Shown here one piece after another: positions 1 through 7,706 of a stretch of DNA of 64,000 nt. A program made the translations under genes and the position numbers. Position 1 is the first letter of the stretch, and each line of letters starts with the position of its first letter. The notes below the pieces were generated by a model. It had not been told where the DNA came from. It searched no databases and worked only from the letters and a program-made list of their open reading frames with translations. The DNA lies in assembly GCA_020634855.1 (NCBI GenBank), contig JACKAU010000015.1, positions 124,001 to 188,000 of the forward strand. The letters are read 5' to 3'. The stretch comes from Anaerolineales bacterium (lineage in GTDB: Bacteria; Chloroflexota; Anaerolineae; 4572-78; J111).

Positions 1-222
1 AACGGGACCACTTACCAACTGGAACATCATTTCCACACCATTGACGACCACCACGCCGCCTGCCGTCAGGCCGGGTTAAAGATCGAGACCATTTTGGAGC
101 CAACGCTCAACCCTGAGTCAGCCCCCCATCCAAACCCGGTCGTTCTGGTCATCAAAGCTGTAAAATCTATCCCCAACCCCAACCCCAACCCCAATCTCCA
201 ATCTCTAACCTCTAACCTCTAA
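1..222 (+). CDS. C-terminal end of a probable class I SAM-dependent methyltransferase (partial)
   Basis: The frame is open from the window edge to TAA at 220-222, so only about 73 residues are seen. The stretch with HHFHTIDDHHAACRQAGLKI, followed by an acidic loop, a run of prolines and a final hydrophobic strand VVLVIKAVK, has the layout of the last helix and beta-hairpin of class I methyltransferases. No SAM-binding motif is inside the window, so the family call is an inference. The last 17 or so residues (IPNPNPNPNLQ...) and the stop codon are encoded by a short tandem-repeat array at 176-228, so the original C terminus has probably been replaced or extended by repeat DNA. Confidence 0.5.
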   Translation, partial: NGTTYQLEHHFHTIDDHHAACRQAGLKIETILEPTLNPESAPHPNPVVLVIKAVKSIPNPNPNPNLQSLTSNL

Positions 223-228
223 CCTCCC
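176..228 (+). repeat. Short tandem-repeat array (CCAATCT / CTAACCT heptamers)
   Basis: AACCCC hexamers grade into heptamers of the types CCAATCT and CTAACCT. The array supplies the tail and TAA stop of the upstream gene and ends two bases before the ATG of the amidohydrolase, so no ribosome-binding site is visible there. It belongs to the heptamer class found at many places in the window. Confidence 0.8.
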
Positions 229-229
229 T

Positions 230-1414
230 ATGTTCCCCCGGCCTCTCTACTTCACCAATGTCACCGTTCTCAGCGAGACCGGCCCCATCGGTCACTCGCT
301 CCGGGTGAAGGGCCGCCGGGTCGCCGCGATCGATACGCCGCCGGAAAAAAGAGACGTGGTCATCGATGGTCAGGGCGGGCTGCTGACACCGGGCCTGATC
401 AACGCTCACGATCATCTGGAACTGAACACCTTCAAACGGCTCAAATACCGCGAGACCTACACCCACTCACTGCAATGGATCGAGGATATCGAAGCCCGTT
501 TCGAGACCGATACCGATCTGATCGAGCCGCGCCAACAGCCGCTGGCCGACCAATTATTTATCGGCGCGCTAAAAAATCTCCTCAGCGGCGTAACCACGGT
601 TTGCCATCACAATCCACTCCACCGGCCGCTGCGATCCCATTATCCCATTCGTGTAGTAAAGAGTTATGGCTTCAGCCACTCTTTATTTCGGGGCGACGAT
701 CCCGCAGCCAGCTATCGGCAAACCCGACCGGCCGATCCCTGGATCATCCATTTGGCCGAAGGCATCGACGAGACGGCCGGTCAAGAGTTCGACCGGTTGG
801 AACAGTTGGGGTTGGTCCGATCGAATACGGTGTTGGTTCACGGGGTAGGGTTAACAGCACAGCAGCGGCACAGTTTGATTGAACGCGGCGGCGGGTTGAT
901 CTGGTGTCCCGGCTCGAACCAATTTATGTTTGGCCGGACAGCTCAAGTGGCGGAACTGGCCGCAGCCGGACGGTTAGCGCTGGGCAGCGATTCTCGATTG
1001 AGCGGTGAATTCGATCTACTAACCGAATTGCGCGTAGCCAGTAATACTAATCAACTTTCTCCTCAGGCCCTTTTCCGTACAGTGACGGTTGATGCGGCTC
1101 GGTTGTTGCATCTGAGCCAGTCCGGCGCGGGTCGTCTTGAAGTGGGCGGGCCGGCCGATCTGGTGTTGCTGCCGCCGACGGATGGCGATCCGTTCGCTTC
1201 GTTAGGGAGGTTAACCCGGGCGCAGGTTGGGCTGGTGTTGCTGGCCGGCCAACCTTTGGTTGGCGCGGAGGCGCTGCGACCGGCGTTTGACGCGGCCAAA
1301 GTGGCCTGGCGGCGGGTTTCGGTCGATGGTGTATCGAAATTGATGAGCCGCGGCCTAATAAAGCGTTTGCAGCGGAGTCGAGTAGGGGAGCCAGGGTTGG
1401 TGGTTTTGAGTTAG
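230..1414 (+). CDS. Amidohydrolase-superfamily protein (cytosine deaminase / chlorohydrolase-like)
   Basis: A 394-residue protein with the ordered metal-site motifs of the amidohydrolase superfamily: HDHLE after the strand LLTPGLINA (residues about 56-65), IIHLAEG (about 175), VLVHGVGL (about 205) and GSDSRLSG (about 255). The N-terminal urease-alpha-like beta-sandwich (VTVLSETGPIG, RRVAAID) and its C-terminal return (GGPADLVLLP) are also present. Such enzymes hydrolyse C-N or C-Cl bonds on ring or amide substrates in the cytoplasm; the substrate cannot be read from the sequence. The sandwich strand near residue 300 reads GAGRLEVGGPADLVLL as in the ATZ/TRZ group. The ATG follows a repeat array directly and has no obvious Shine-Dalgarno sequence. 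The last 40 or so residues are an arginine-rich extension of unknown role. Confidence 0.8.
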   Translation: MFPRPLYFTNVTVLSETGPIGHSLRVKGRRVAAIDTPPEKRDVVIDGQGGLLTPGLINAHDHLELNTFKRLKYRETYTHSLQWIEDIEARFETDTDLIEPRQQPLADQLFIGALKNLLSGVTTVCHHNPLHRPLRSHYPIRVVKSYGFSHSLFRGDDPAASYRQTRPADPWIIHLAEGIDETAGQEFDRLEQLGLVRSNTVLVHGVGLTAQQRHSLIERGGGLIWCPGSNQFMFGRTAQVAELAAAGRLALGSDSRLSGEFDLLTELRVASNTNQLSPQALFRTVTVDAARLLHLSQSGAGRLEVGGPADLVLLPPTDGDPFASLGRLTRAQVGLVLLAGQPLVGAEALRPAFDAAKVAWRRVSVDGVSKLMSRGLIKRLQRSRVGEPGLVVLS

Positions 1415-1417
1415 AGG

Positions 1418-1600
1418 AATTTCAGTCGATCACGATTTCAAGATCTGATGAGACATGATAGAACGCGGATGACACGGATTATATGGATTTTCACAGATAA
1501 GGCTTGATTTATTTCAAAAAAATCCGTGTTTATTCGTGTGATCGGTACGATCTGCGTTCTATTCACCCACTTTTATGTAAAATTGTGATCGACTGAATTT
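1418..1600. repeat. MITE-like element, copy 1, with 21-bp terminal inverted repeats
   Basis: A noncoding element of about 183 bp. Its ends, 1418-1438 and 1580-1600, are inverted copies of each other with two mismatches (core CAGTCGATCAC / GTGATCGACTG). The interior has repeats of the ATCCGTGT type. A diverged copy lies in the opposite orientation at 19248-19420. No transposase reading frame fits inside. The right end touches the stop codon of the next gene (1599-1601). Confidence 0.85.
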
Positions 1601-1931
1601 AGGCTTTCTTGGCGTCGTAGCGGTTGTTGGGCATGCGGCCATCGTCGCGTAGCAAAAAGCGCTCGTACTCGAAACCACCACCGGTGAATTCGACCATAAT
1701 GCCCCCTTTGTGGACAGCTAGACTGGTTAACTCTTTCGTGCGCAGGTTTTGCATAATAACGTTGAGCTGTTGGGGCGACAACGCGCCTTCGTTTTCGCGT
1801 AAATCGGCCAGTTTTTGCAGAAACGTACCGAATTTCCGTAAATCATCGGGCGAAACACCGGCAAAGTGTTGGGCCAGGGCGCTCATTTTGCGCCCGTACT
1901 GCACGCTGGCAAAGTCGGATGGGTTAAGCAT
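1599..1931 (-). CDS. Hypothetical protein, about 110 aa
   Basis: I chose the ATG at 1931 (MLNPSDFASVQYGRKMSALA) over an upstream ATG that would overlap the pentapeptide-repeat gene by 137 bp; upstream of it AAAGTAGGT may act as a weak ribosome-binding site. The protein looks soluble: a helical first half (MSALAQHFAG, LRKFGTFLQKLADLRENE) is followed by a beta-rich segment (SLAVHKGGIMVEFTGGGFEYERFLL). I do not recognise a family. It lies 7 bp downstream of the pentapeptide-repeat gene on the same strand, so the two are probably co-transcribed. The stop codon is at the edge of a MITE-like element, so the original C terminus may have been altered. Confidence 0.6.
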   Translation of the reverse strand: MLNPSDFASVQYGRKMSALAQHFAGVSPDDLRKFGTFLQKLADLRENEGALSPQQLNVIMQNLRTKELTSLAVHKGGIMVEFTGGGFEYERFLLRDDGRMPNNRYDAKKA

Positions 1932-1938
1932 AGAAGAC

Positions 1939-2559
1939 CTACTTTCTAATAATTTTAGATAACCATCCCGTCTTTTTCCCGAAAAAGCCTTTGGCGTAGC
2001 GAGATCGACGGGGATTGTTGACCGGTTGGTAGCCGGGTGGGAGTAAGGCTTGGTCAAAGATGGCGCTGCTGACATTCTCGGCTTGTTCCAGGTCGGTGTC
2101 GTGCAGGATGGCTCCGGTAAAGTTGGTTTTGAAGAGAATGGATCGGACTAAAGTGGCTCCGCTAAAATCGGCCTGGACCGCTTGGGCCAGGGATAAGTCG
2201 GCTTGGCTAAGATCCGCTTGAGCCAGCTTGGCCTCGGTTAGCTCCGCGCCGTAGAGATCGGCGGCTCGCAAACTAGCCTCGATTAGAACAGCTTGGGTAA
2301 AAATGGCTCCGGCCGCGATTGCGCCGTGTAAATCGGCGCCGGTTAGATCGGCCCGGCTGAAGTTAGCGCCGGGCATCGGCGCGCCGACGAAGCGGCAGCC
2401 GCGCAAATCGGCCCCGCTGAAATCGGTATCGCGCAGCCAGGCCTCGGAAAAGTCCAAGCCCCGCAGGTCTGCGCCGGATAGATCGAGCATTTCCAGGCGT
2501 AGTTCGCGTTCACCGGTGGCGTAGCGTAACGCCCTTTGTATGTGGTCAGGATTAGCCAT
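1939..2559 (-). CDS. Pentapeptide-repeat protein
   Basis: A 206-residue protein in which residues about 25-175 are tandem A(D/N)LXX pentapeptides, for example LSGADLRGLDFSEAWLRDTD and later ADLTGADLHGA. These fold into a right-handed quadrilateral beta-helix. The N-terminal 20 residues (HIQRALRYATGERELRLEML) form a cap, and the C terminus is basic (RRSRYAKGFFGKK). Family members include Qnr-like DNA mimics of gyrase but most have unknown roles; nothing here allows a specific call. It is followed on the same strand by the small hypothetical gene at 1599-1931. The ATG is at the outer end. Confidence 0.85.
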   Translation of the reverse strand: MANPDHIQRALRYATGERELRLEMLDLSGADLRGLDFSEAWLRDTDFSGADLRGCRFVGAPMPGANFSRADLTGADLHGAIAAGAIFTQAVLIEASLRAADLYGAELTEAKLAQADLSQADLSLAQAVQADFSGATLVRSILFKTNFTGAILHDTDLEQAENVSSAIFDQALLPPGYQPVNNPRRSRYAKGFFGKKTGWLSKIIRK

Positions 2560-2576
2560 AAAGGTAATTGGTAAGC

Positions 2577-2613
2577 GTTCAGCTCTTAGCTATCAGCTAT
2601 CAGCTTTTTGTTT
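2577..2613 (+). repeat. AGCTATC heptamer array
   Basis: TTAGCTATCAGCTATCAGCT shows two to three units of a 7-bp repeat in the short gap upstream of the pentapeptide-repeat gene. Confidence 0.6.
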
Positions 2614-2631
2614 ATTTCGGCAAATATTGGG

Positions 2632-2817
2632 TTACAGCAGCCGGTTATGATGGCCCACATATGGCTCAACATCTTCACGGGCAAAAAACCGCCGCTTATG
2701 GTCTGAAAAACGTTCACCATCCTTTTGGTAACGTTTCCCGTAACCATTAATTTTCCAACTTTTGCACATCAAGCATCCGGCTCTACGGTTTTTTGGTCGT
2801 TTGCGTTTGTGGTTCAT
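2632..2817 (-). CDS. Small basic CxxC protein
   Basis: A 61-residue, strongly basic protein (MNHKRKRPKNRRAG) with the motif C-L-M-C-K-S-W-K-I-N-G-Y-G and a charged helical tail (DHKRRFFAREDVE). Small bacterial proteins with a CxxCKxxKxNG core are widespread and have no assigned function; recognition here is by motif only. The two cysteines alone are too few for a complete zinc site, so metal binding would need dimerisation or the histidines in the tail. It stands alone between two intergenic stretches. The following 270 bases (2818-3086) show no convincing gene. Confidence 0.5.
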   Translation of the reverse strand: MNHKRKRPKNRRAGCLMCKSWKINGYGKRYQKDGERFSDHKRRFFAREDVEPYVGHHNRLL

Positions 2818-3086
2818 TTTATCACCATTTGAATTATTGACTACTTACTATGCCAATGATAACGCCCTCGGTGTAAGCTGTGCCCACCGAGACTCTGCAA
2901 TACAGCAACCTAAAAGTGCCACAAACAACTTTGCCAAACCGCGAGTCCTGGGCATCACCTTGATGCCGTTGTTATGCGGCAACTTAGCCTATGATGCTCC
3001 ATTTGGTTTAACACAAAATCCTCAACGAGCTTTTTGACAAATATTGAATATCTACACGTTACCCTTAAGACTTATGAAATACCGTA

Positions 3087-3474
3087 CTAATTATGCCACC
3101 CACCTACACCTTCAAAAACCGATTTGAGAGGTCCTGGGGCATAATTTTTTGGAAGTTTCTTTGATATATCATCAAATATATACACCATTCCTTCACGTCC
3201 CCAAATATCATTAACTTTGAATAATTTCCTTAGCACGTTTGTATCCTCCAAATGGGGCGTTAGGGTTTTATCACCAAACCCACCTTCACTCACATTCCTC
3301 ATATATTCAATAGATGGAGCTAATTCAGCCAAACTAGGATATTTACCAGCTTTTTTTGACCATTCCGTTAGCTTTTTCTCGTTCGAGTTCATTAGGTGAA
3401 AACAGAACCTCCAATTTTGCCATTTCATCTATAAATGATTGGTAACGTTTATCTGATTTAATTCGTTTTTTCAT
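3087..3474 (-). pseudogene. Frameshifted hypothetical gene, about 130 aa if repaired
   Basis: The likely start is the ATG at 3474-3472, preceded by GAAAGGT. The first frame reads MKKRIKSDKRYQSFIDEMAK and ends at TAA 3345-3343 after 43 codons. The other frame carries the rest (GKYPSLAELAPSIEYMRNVS ... SVFEGVGGWHN) to 3087. The frames join cleanly at a run of seven A on the coding strand (3351-3357): six A would give a continuous ELEREKANGMVKKAGKYPSL. I infer a one-base expansion in the homopolymer. The gene is more AT-rich than its surroundings, which suggests acquisition. No family is recognised; a frameshift by sequencing error or programmed slippage cannot be excluded. Confidence 0.6.
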
Positions 3475-3645
3475 TCTTTTAGTACCTTTCTAAACTTACT
3501 ATCATGTGTTAGCTTATAAATTATTGAGTATATTTAGGATAGTCTTACACATTTTATCAGAACACGGGTTCTATATCAAGATCCCACAAGTTGGTCTTTC
3601 TCCAAGTTAGAGGTAAGTTTAGTTGATTTAGCTACATAAACAGAG

Positions 3646-3831
3646 CGGCGGATAAGCGACGAGCATTTCGCGAACGGGCTGCAAGCACGGCAGCGCAAGC
3701 GCAGTCGTTTCATCCGCTTGTTATCCGGCGAGCGAGCGCAGCGAGTGCGGCCGGGAACAAGCGGATGCCGGAGCGCAGCGGAGGATCCGCCGCCCCCCGT
3801 TCATCCGGGGCGCGCAGCAAGCCGGATGAAC
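3646..3831. repeat. GC-rich nested hairpin element
   Basis: Three perfect or near-perfect stems: an outer CGGCGGAT (3646-3653) with ATCCGCCG (3785-3792); an inner 3711-3729 with 3750-3767 (CATCCGCTTGTT / AACAAGCGGATG plus TCCGGC / GCCGGG) whose loop holds the direct repeat GAGCGAGCGCAGCGAG; and 3799-3808 with 3822-3831 (GTTCATCCGG / CCGGATGAAC). GC content is far above the AT-rich flanks. Structural RNA, an integron attC-like recombination site, or a REP-like element are all possible. Confidence 0.7.
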
Positions 3832-4277
3832 CAATTAAGCATTCATTATACTGAGCTGGGACAAAATGTCGTTCGGTTTGAGGAATAAGCTGGATGGGGC
3901 GAATGAGATGGTATAATCCGGTCGAAAGTGACCCCTATATTGTACCCGACACCCACTCAAAATGACAAGGAACTGAGGTCAATTTTGGGCCGCTCTGTAG
4001 TACGCGGAACGTAAAACGTGGGACGTAAAACACCACGCTTCACGTCCCACGTCTCACCTAAAAAAGCCCCTGTCTGCCAATTTTCGGCCCGCAGAGCTTT
4101 TCCCTCCACCCCCCCCTCATCAATCTCAAGCGTCTAATGGTTCCACCTCGACAATTTTTTGTCGATCTTGTTAAAAGCAAATGGTGAATAATGAATGGTG
4201 AAGTTGTTTTTCATTCACCATCCACAATTAAATATTCACAATTCACCATTATTTAGTCTCCAGTCTCCCACCAACCA
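3832..4277. other. Intergenic stretch without a gene, with small palindromes
   Basis: No convincing coding frame. It holds an inverted repeat ACGTGGGACGT ... ACGTCCCACGT (about 4015-4055) and an ATGGTGAAT/ATTCACCAT inverted repeat around a tandem tract (about 4184-4260), both in the style of the short repeats elsewhere in the window. Confidence 0.6.
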
Positions 4278-4950
4278 TCAAACCACCGGCCCCTCTTGCT
4301 TGGCCAACTCCGCCGCCTGTTTCACACAGCGCAGCCATTGCATCAACACCTTAAACGCCGCGTCTCGCTCCTTCCGGCGCTGCACGAGGGCGGCCTTAGC
4401 TTGCTCCTGCACATTATTGGCCCGCACCAACCCTTCTACCTTGCTGGCCCCCCTGCGCTAAGGCTTCCGCCGGAAAGCCGTTGGTCGCCAACGCCGCAGC
4501 AATCTCGGTCTGGTTCTGAGCCACCTCAAACAAATTCCGCTGCCAGGCCACCACCAAATCCAGGTTCGCCGTCTTACGCGGTTTGGCAATCCGGCTGGTA
4601 CCATTTCCGTCTCGGCGCCGGCCGTGCAGCCCCAACGCATTCAACCGATCCGTTTGTCCTTGAAACAACACCACGCACGTCCGGGCCAGGGCGCTGCTCT
4701 CCTGCCAAGCCTGCTCCCGCTGCCGCTCATAAGCATTCGTTGCCCCCAATTTGGCCGAGTCGGCCTGCTCTTTCGCCCGCCCGGCCGCCTTGGCCGTATC
4801 CAACAGCAATTCACCGTGCGCCCAGCCTTCTTCATTGTAGCCGCGCGTCCGCATTTTCTCGGCGAAATAAGGATTGTACCGCGCCTCGTGCAGCAGCCGC
4901 TCCGTTTCGCCAATAATTGTTTTCTGTTCCTGCGTAAATCCACCAGCCAT
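4278..4950 (-). pseudogene. Frameshifted helical hypothetical protein, about 223 aa if repaired
   Basis: The uninterrupted part (4414-4950) encodes MAGGFTQEQKTIIGETERLL followed by a strongly helical, alanine- and glutamine-rich sequence. After GFPAEALAQG the frame degenerates into GQQGRRVGAGQ and stops. Removing one base from the run of six C at 4448-4453 (G on the coding strand) restores a long amphipathic helix, QGASKVEGLVRANNVQEQAK ... AAELAKQEGPVV, ending at TGA 4280-4278. The restored tail has the same composition as the rest, so I take the frameshift as real (mutation, phase variation or assembly error). No family is recognised. Confidence 0.6.
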
Positions 4951-5467
4951 AACTCAAATACTCCTGTTGAAGAATAATTTGTATAATTAACCCAAGTTGT
5001 ACCCGCGCCCCGGAAGTGCTAAAAAACAATGTTTCAATCCTAACCGCAGGGAAGTAAGGAATAAGAAGTAGGAAGTAACGGTTTTGACCCTTAATCCCTA
5101 CTCCCTACCCCAGTTTGGACATCGCGGTGGCCACTTGAGTTATTTACCGATTTTCGGTTGTAAACGTCGTCCGGATTCTGATCCAAGTCTCAAAAAAGCG
5201 ACGGTGTTCCGCAATGAGCCGTCGGTCTTCTCCCCGCCAAATAACATAAAAGCCAATTCAATCGACGCTGTTGTTAAAAATTTTGATATGACCCCAAAAA
5301 TGGCGTCGCCGTCCTCAAAAACAAGACGCTGGCCAAAAATGACCCGACCATGTCCTCCGCCAAACGTACAAGACCAAAAATAGTATGACGGTGTCCTTTC
5401 ATTTTAATTTGAACATAAATGCTCAAAAACGCGACCATGACCTCAAATTAATCGACTATGTAATAGA
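4951..5467. other. Intergenic stretch without a convincing gene
   Basis: Contains a GGAAGTAA/GGAATAAG-type degenerate repeat near 5050-5105 and an AT-rich right half leading into the direct repeats at 5468. A forward frame around 5084-5383 is open but has no family features, no ribosome-binding site and a low-complexity N terminus, so it is not called. Confidence 0.6.
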
Positions 5468-5545
5468 ACAATTTGAAACGTTCATTTTTAATTTGAAAAG
5501 TTAAATCTTTATTTGAAACCTTCATTATTAATTGGTAAGTGTGAT
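5468..5545. repeat. AT-rich interspersed repeat, left copy
   Basis: A block of about 78 bp built from TTTGAAACGTTCAT, TTTTAATTTGAAAAGTTAAA and TTATTTGAAACCTTCATTA, ending ATTGGTAAGTGTGATA. The same block in the same order recurs to the right of the IS remnant at about 6888-6962, with partial copies beside it. Confidence 0.8.
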
Positions 5546-5563
5546 ATAATTAACCCGAAAAAC

Positions 5564-6798
5564 TGGACCACGAGCTAAGATGGAATAAGGTAAAACATCA
5601 AGGCTTGTGGAGGAAAAAAATTGGCCAAAAACGACAACAGTACAGCAATGACTTTAAGTTCAAAATCGCTCTGGAAGCGGTCAAGGGGCCAAAACGGTCA
5701 GCCAAATCGCGGCTGAGCACAACCTGCATCCGACCCAGATAGGCAATTGGAAAAAGCAATTGCTGCGGGAAGGTAGCACACTCTTTACGCGGGCCAATGA
5801 CCGTCAACAACGTGAACAACAAGATAGAGAAGCTGAGTTATACGAACAGATTGGTCGCCTCAAGATGGAATTGGAGTGGCTGAAAAAAAAAATAGCGGCT
5901 TCGATTGAGCTAAAACGAAGGCTGTTAGAAACAGCGCACCCCTGGTTGAGTCTGCGCCGGCAATGTGAGTTAATCGGCCTAAATCGGTCGAGCTATTATT
6001 ACCAACCAGTTCCGGAAAGTCCGTTCAATCTGACTCTGATGCGGCTGATCGACGAGCAGTATCTGCGGACGCCCTTTACGGCTACCTAAAAATGACGGAA
6101 TATCTTCGTCAGAAAAAGGGCTATCTGGTTAATCACAAACGGGTGTACCGACTGATGAAACAGATGGGCTTACGAGCCGTCGCGCCCCGGCCTCACATAT
6201 GAGCCGACCGCACCCGGAGCACCAGATTTATCCCTACCGGTTACGTGGGGTGAACATCACCCGCCCCAATCAGGTCTGGAGCGCCGATATCACTTACGTG
6301 CCGATGCAGCGAGGCTTTATGTATCTGGTGGCCGTGCTGGACTGGTACAGCCGGTACGTGCTCAGTTGGGAACTGTCCAACACGCTGGATGGCGATTTCT
6401 GTCTGCTGGCTTTGGAACGGGCTTTGCAACGGAGCCGGCCTGAGATCTTTAACACCGATCAAGGTGCCCAGTTCACCGCCAACGCCTTTACGGGCGGTTG
6501 GAGCGCCACGCCCTAAAGCCCGAGATCAAGATCAGTATGGATGGTAAAGGACGTGTGTTCGACAACATTTTCATCGAAAGATTATGGCGCACGGTCAAGT
6601 ACGAACACCTCTATTTGACTGACTACACCACCGGACTTGACCTGTTAGCGGGGCTGGCCACCTACTTTGATTTCTACAATCACGAACGCTTTCATCAGAG
6701 TTTGGATTATCGCACTCCGGCCCAAGTATAATGTTGCCTTAACCAGGTGCCCCTGGTTTAATCATCCATCTTAAATATCCTATTTCGTGGTCTTGACA
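5564..6798 (+). mobile_element. Degenerate IS3-family insertion sequence
   Basis: The outer ends share an imperfect inverted repeat containing GACCACGA (left TGGACCACGAGCTAAGAT, right end complement TGTCAAGACCACGAAATAGG); both begin with TG as in IS3 elements. Inside is an orfA/orfB-type transposase broken by several indels. The end positions are estimates because the repeats are imperfect, and no clear short target duplication is visible. Long AT-rich direct repeats lie on both sides. Confidence 0.75.
5618..6731 (+). pseudogene. IS3-family transposase (OrfA+OrfB), multiply frameshifted
   Basis: OrfA starts with an HTH region (QQYSNDFKFKIALEAVKG, then TVSQIAAEHNLHPTQIGNWK) and a coiled helix (EQIGRLKMELEWLKKKI). 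OrfB follows (LSLRRQCELIGLNRSSYYYQ) and the DDE core is visible: D in VWSADITYVPM, D in FNTDQGAQFTANAF, E in NIFIERLWRTVKYEHLY, ending in HERFHQSLDYRTPAQV. Four breaks interrupt the frame: near 5690 (GGGGCC), 6077 (CCCTTT), 6196 (CACATATG) and 6495 (GGGCGG). Each is explained by a base lost, though the third could also be two bases gained. OrfA lacks a clear ATG. Such a protein cannot be made intact, so the element is dead. Confidence 0.85.
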
Positions 6799-6817
6799 AT
6801 GGGGGTAAGTTTATGAT

Positions 6818-7020
6818 ACTTTTGTTTGAAACGTTCATTTTTAATTTGAAACCTTCATTATTTTTGGCGTAAATGTGCTAGAATAATTTGAAATGTTCAT
6901 TTTTAATTTGAAAAGTTAAATCTTTATTTGAAACCTTTATTATTAATTGGTAAGTGTGATACTTTTGTTTGAAACGTTCATTTTTAATTTGAAAAATTAA
7001 AACTTAATTGGAAAACGTGA
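6818..7020. repeat. AT-rich interspersed repeats, right cluster
   Basis: Three tandem, partly truncated units built on TTTGAAACGTTCATTTTTAA: about 6826-6885, a full unit about 6888-6962 that matches the left copy at 5468-5545, and about 6965-7020. Units end with GTGTGATACTTTTG or a near match. No open reading frame is present. Confidence 0.8.
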
Positions 7021-7281
7021 AAAATTTTTGTGAAGAGGCCATTCTGCCAGAAAACTTATCGTTCCGATGGCGGTCCCAGCCATCGAATCGGCTGCAAAGC
7101 CGTCACAAAAAAGAAATTCACGCCCAACGGACAAAAAACGCCCGGCAAAAACCGTATTATTAACATACCATATCGCGAGTAAACATAATAGAGCCGAAGG
7201 TACTGAATATTAGGGTACGAAAGTACCGAAGCGCCTTGCCCAATAGTCCCTAACCTGGACGAGCCGGAACCAAAAAGGATT
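7021..7281. other. Intergenic stretch with small hairpins
   Basis: No gene seen. Contains a perfect hairpin CGATGGC-GGTCCCA-GCCATCG (about 7064-7084) followed by CGGCT-GCAA-AGCCG. They could be remnants of a structured RNA or terminator; there is no T-run directly after them. Confidence 0.5.
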
Positions 7282-7356
7282 TTGGACAGGATTAACAGGA
7301 TTTACAAGATGCTTAAACGGTATTTCCATCCTGTTAATCTTATAAATCTTGTCTAA
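7282..7356. repeat. Imperfect palindrome of the GGATTAACAGGATT type
   Basis: The left arm 7282-7311 and right arm 7327-7356 match as an inverted repeat at about 23 of 30 positions (ACAGGATTAACAGGATTTAC against its complement). It is noncoding and followed by another short repeat tract (7440-7505, CTCCAATCTCC type) before murJ. Confidence 0.65.
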
Positions 7357-7706
7357 TTTTCTAGCCCAAAATGCAAGAAGTTGTTTGATTAGCGCCTAAA
7401 GGGTTTGTTTAGGAATTGCCATTAAATAACTTCAACAGATAAGGCGATAAGGCGATTTGGAGATTTATAAGGCCAATCTCCTTATCTCTAATCTCCAATC
7501 TCCGGCCAGATTGCTCAAGGTATTTAATGGCCGATCCTTAGAGTTGAGCGGTATCATCGAAACCAACGGGCATGGCAACCGATTGGCCTGGGGGAATTGG
7601 AGAAGCTCTTTTCTCGAAGTTATGCTACAATATCGGCTATTATTTAATTCTATTTGAAAGTCGATCCTTGAGCCAAGCACAAATCTCCCAACCAACAAAC
7701 ACCCAT

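Noticed and set aside
176..228. Telomere-like repeat
   Set aside because: CCCCAA/CTAACC units look telomeric but lie inside a bacterial gene end and belong to the heptamer class found throughout the window.
2818..3086. A 91-codon forward frame overlapping this gap
   Set aside because: Its first part is the antisense of the small CxxC gene and the rest has no recognisable feature.
4296..4916. A 206-codon forward frame
   Set aside because: Arginine/proline/serine-rich shadow of the minus-strand helical gene; the minus strand gives the coherent protein once the frameshift is considered.
5084..5383. A 99-codon forward frame as a gene
   Set aside because: Low-complexity start, no ribosome-binding site, no family features, and surrounded by repeat debris.
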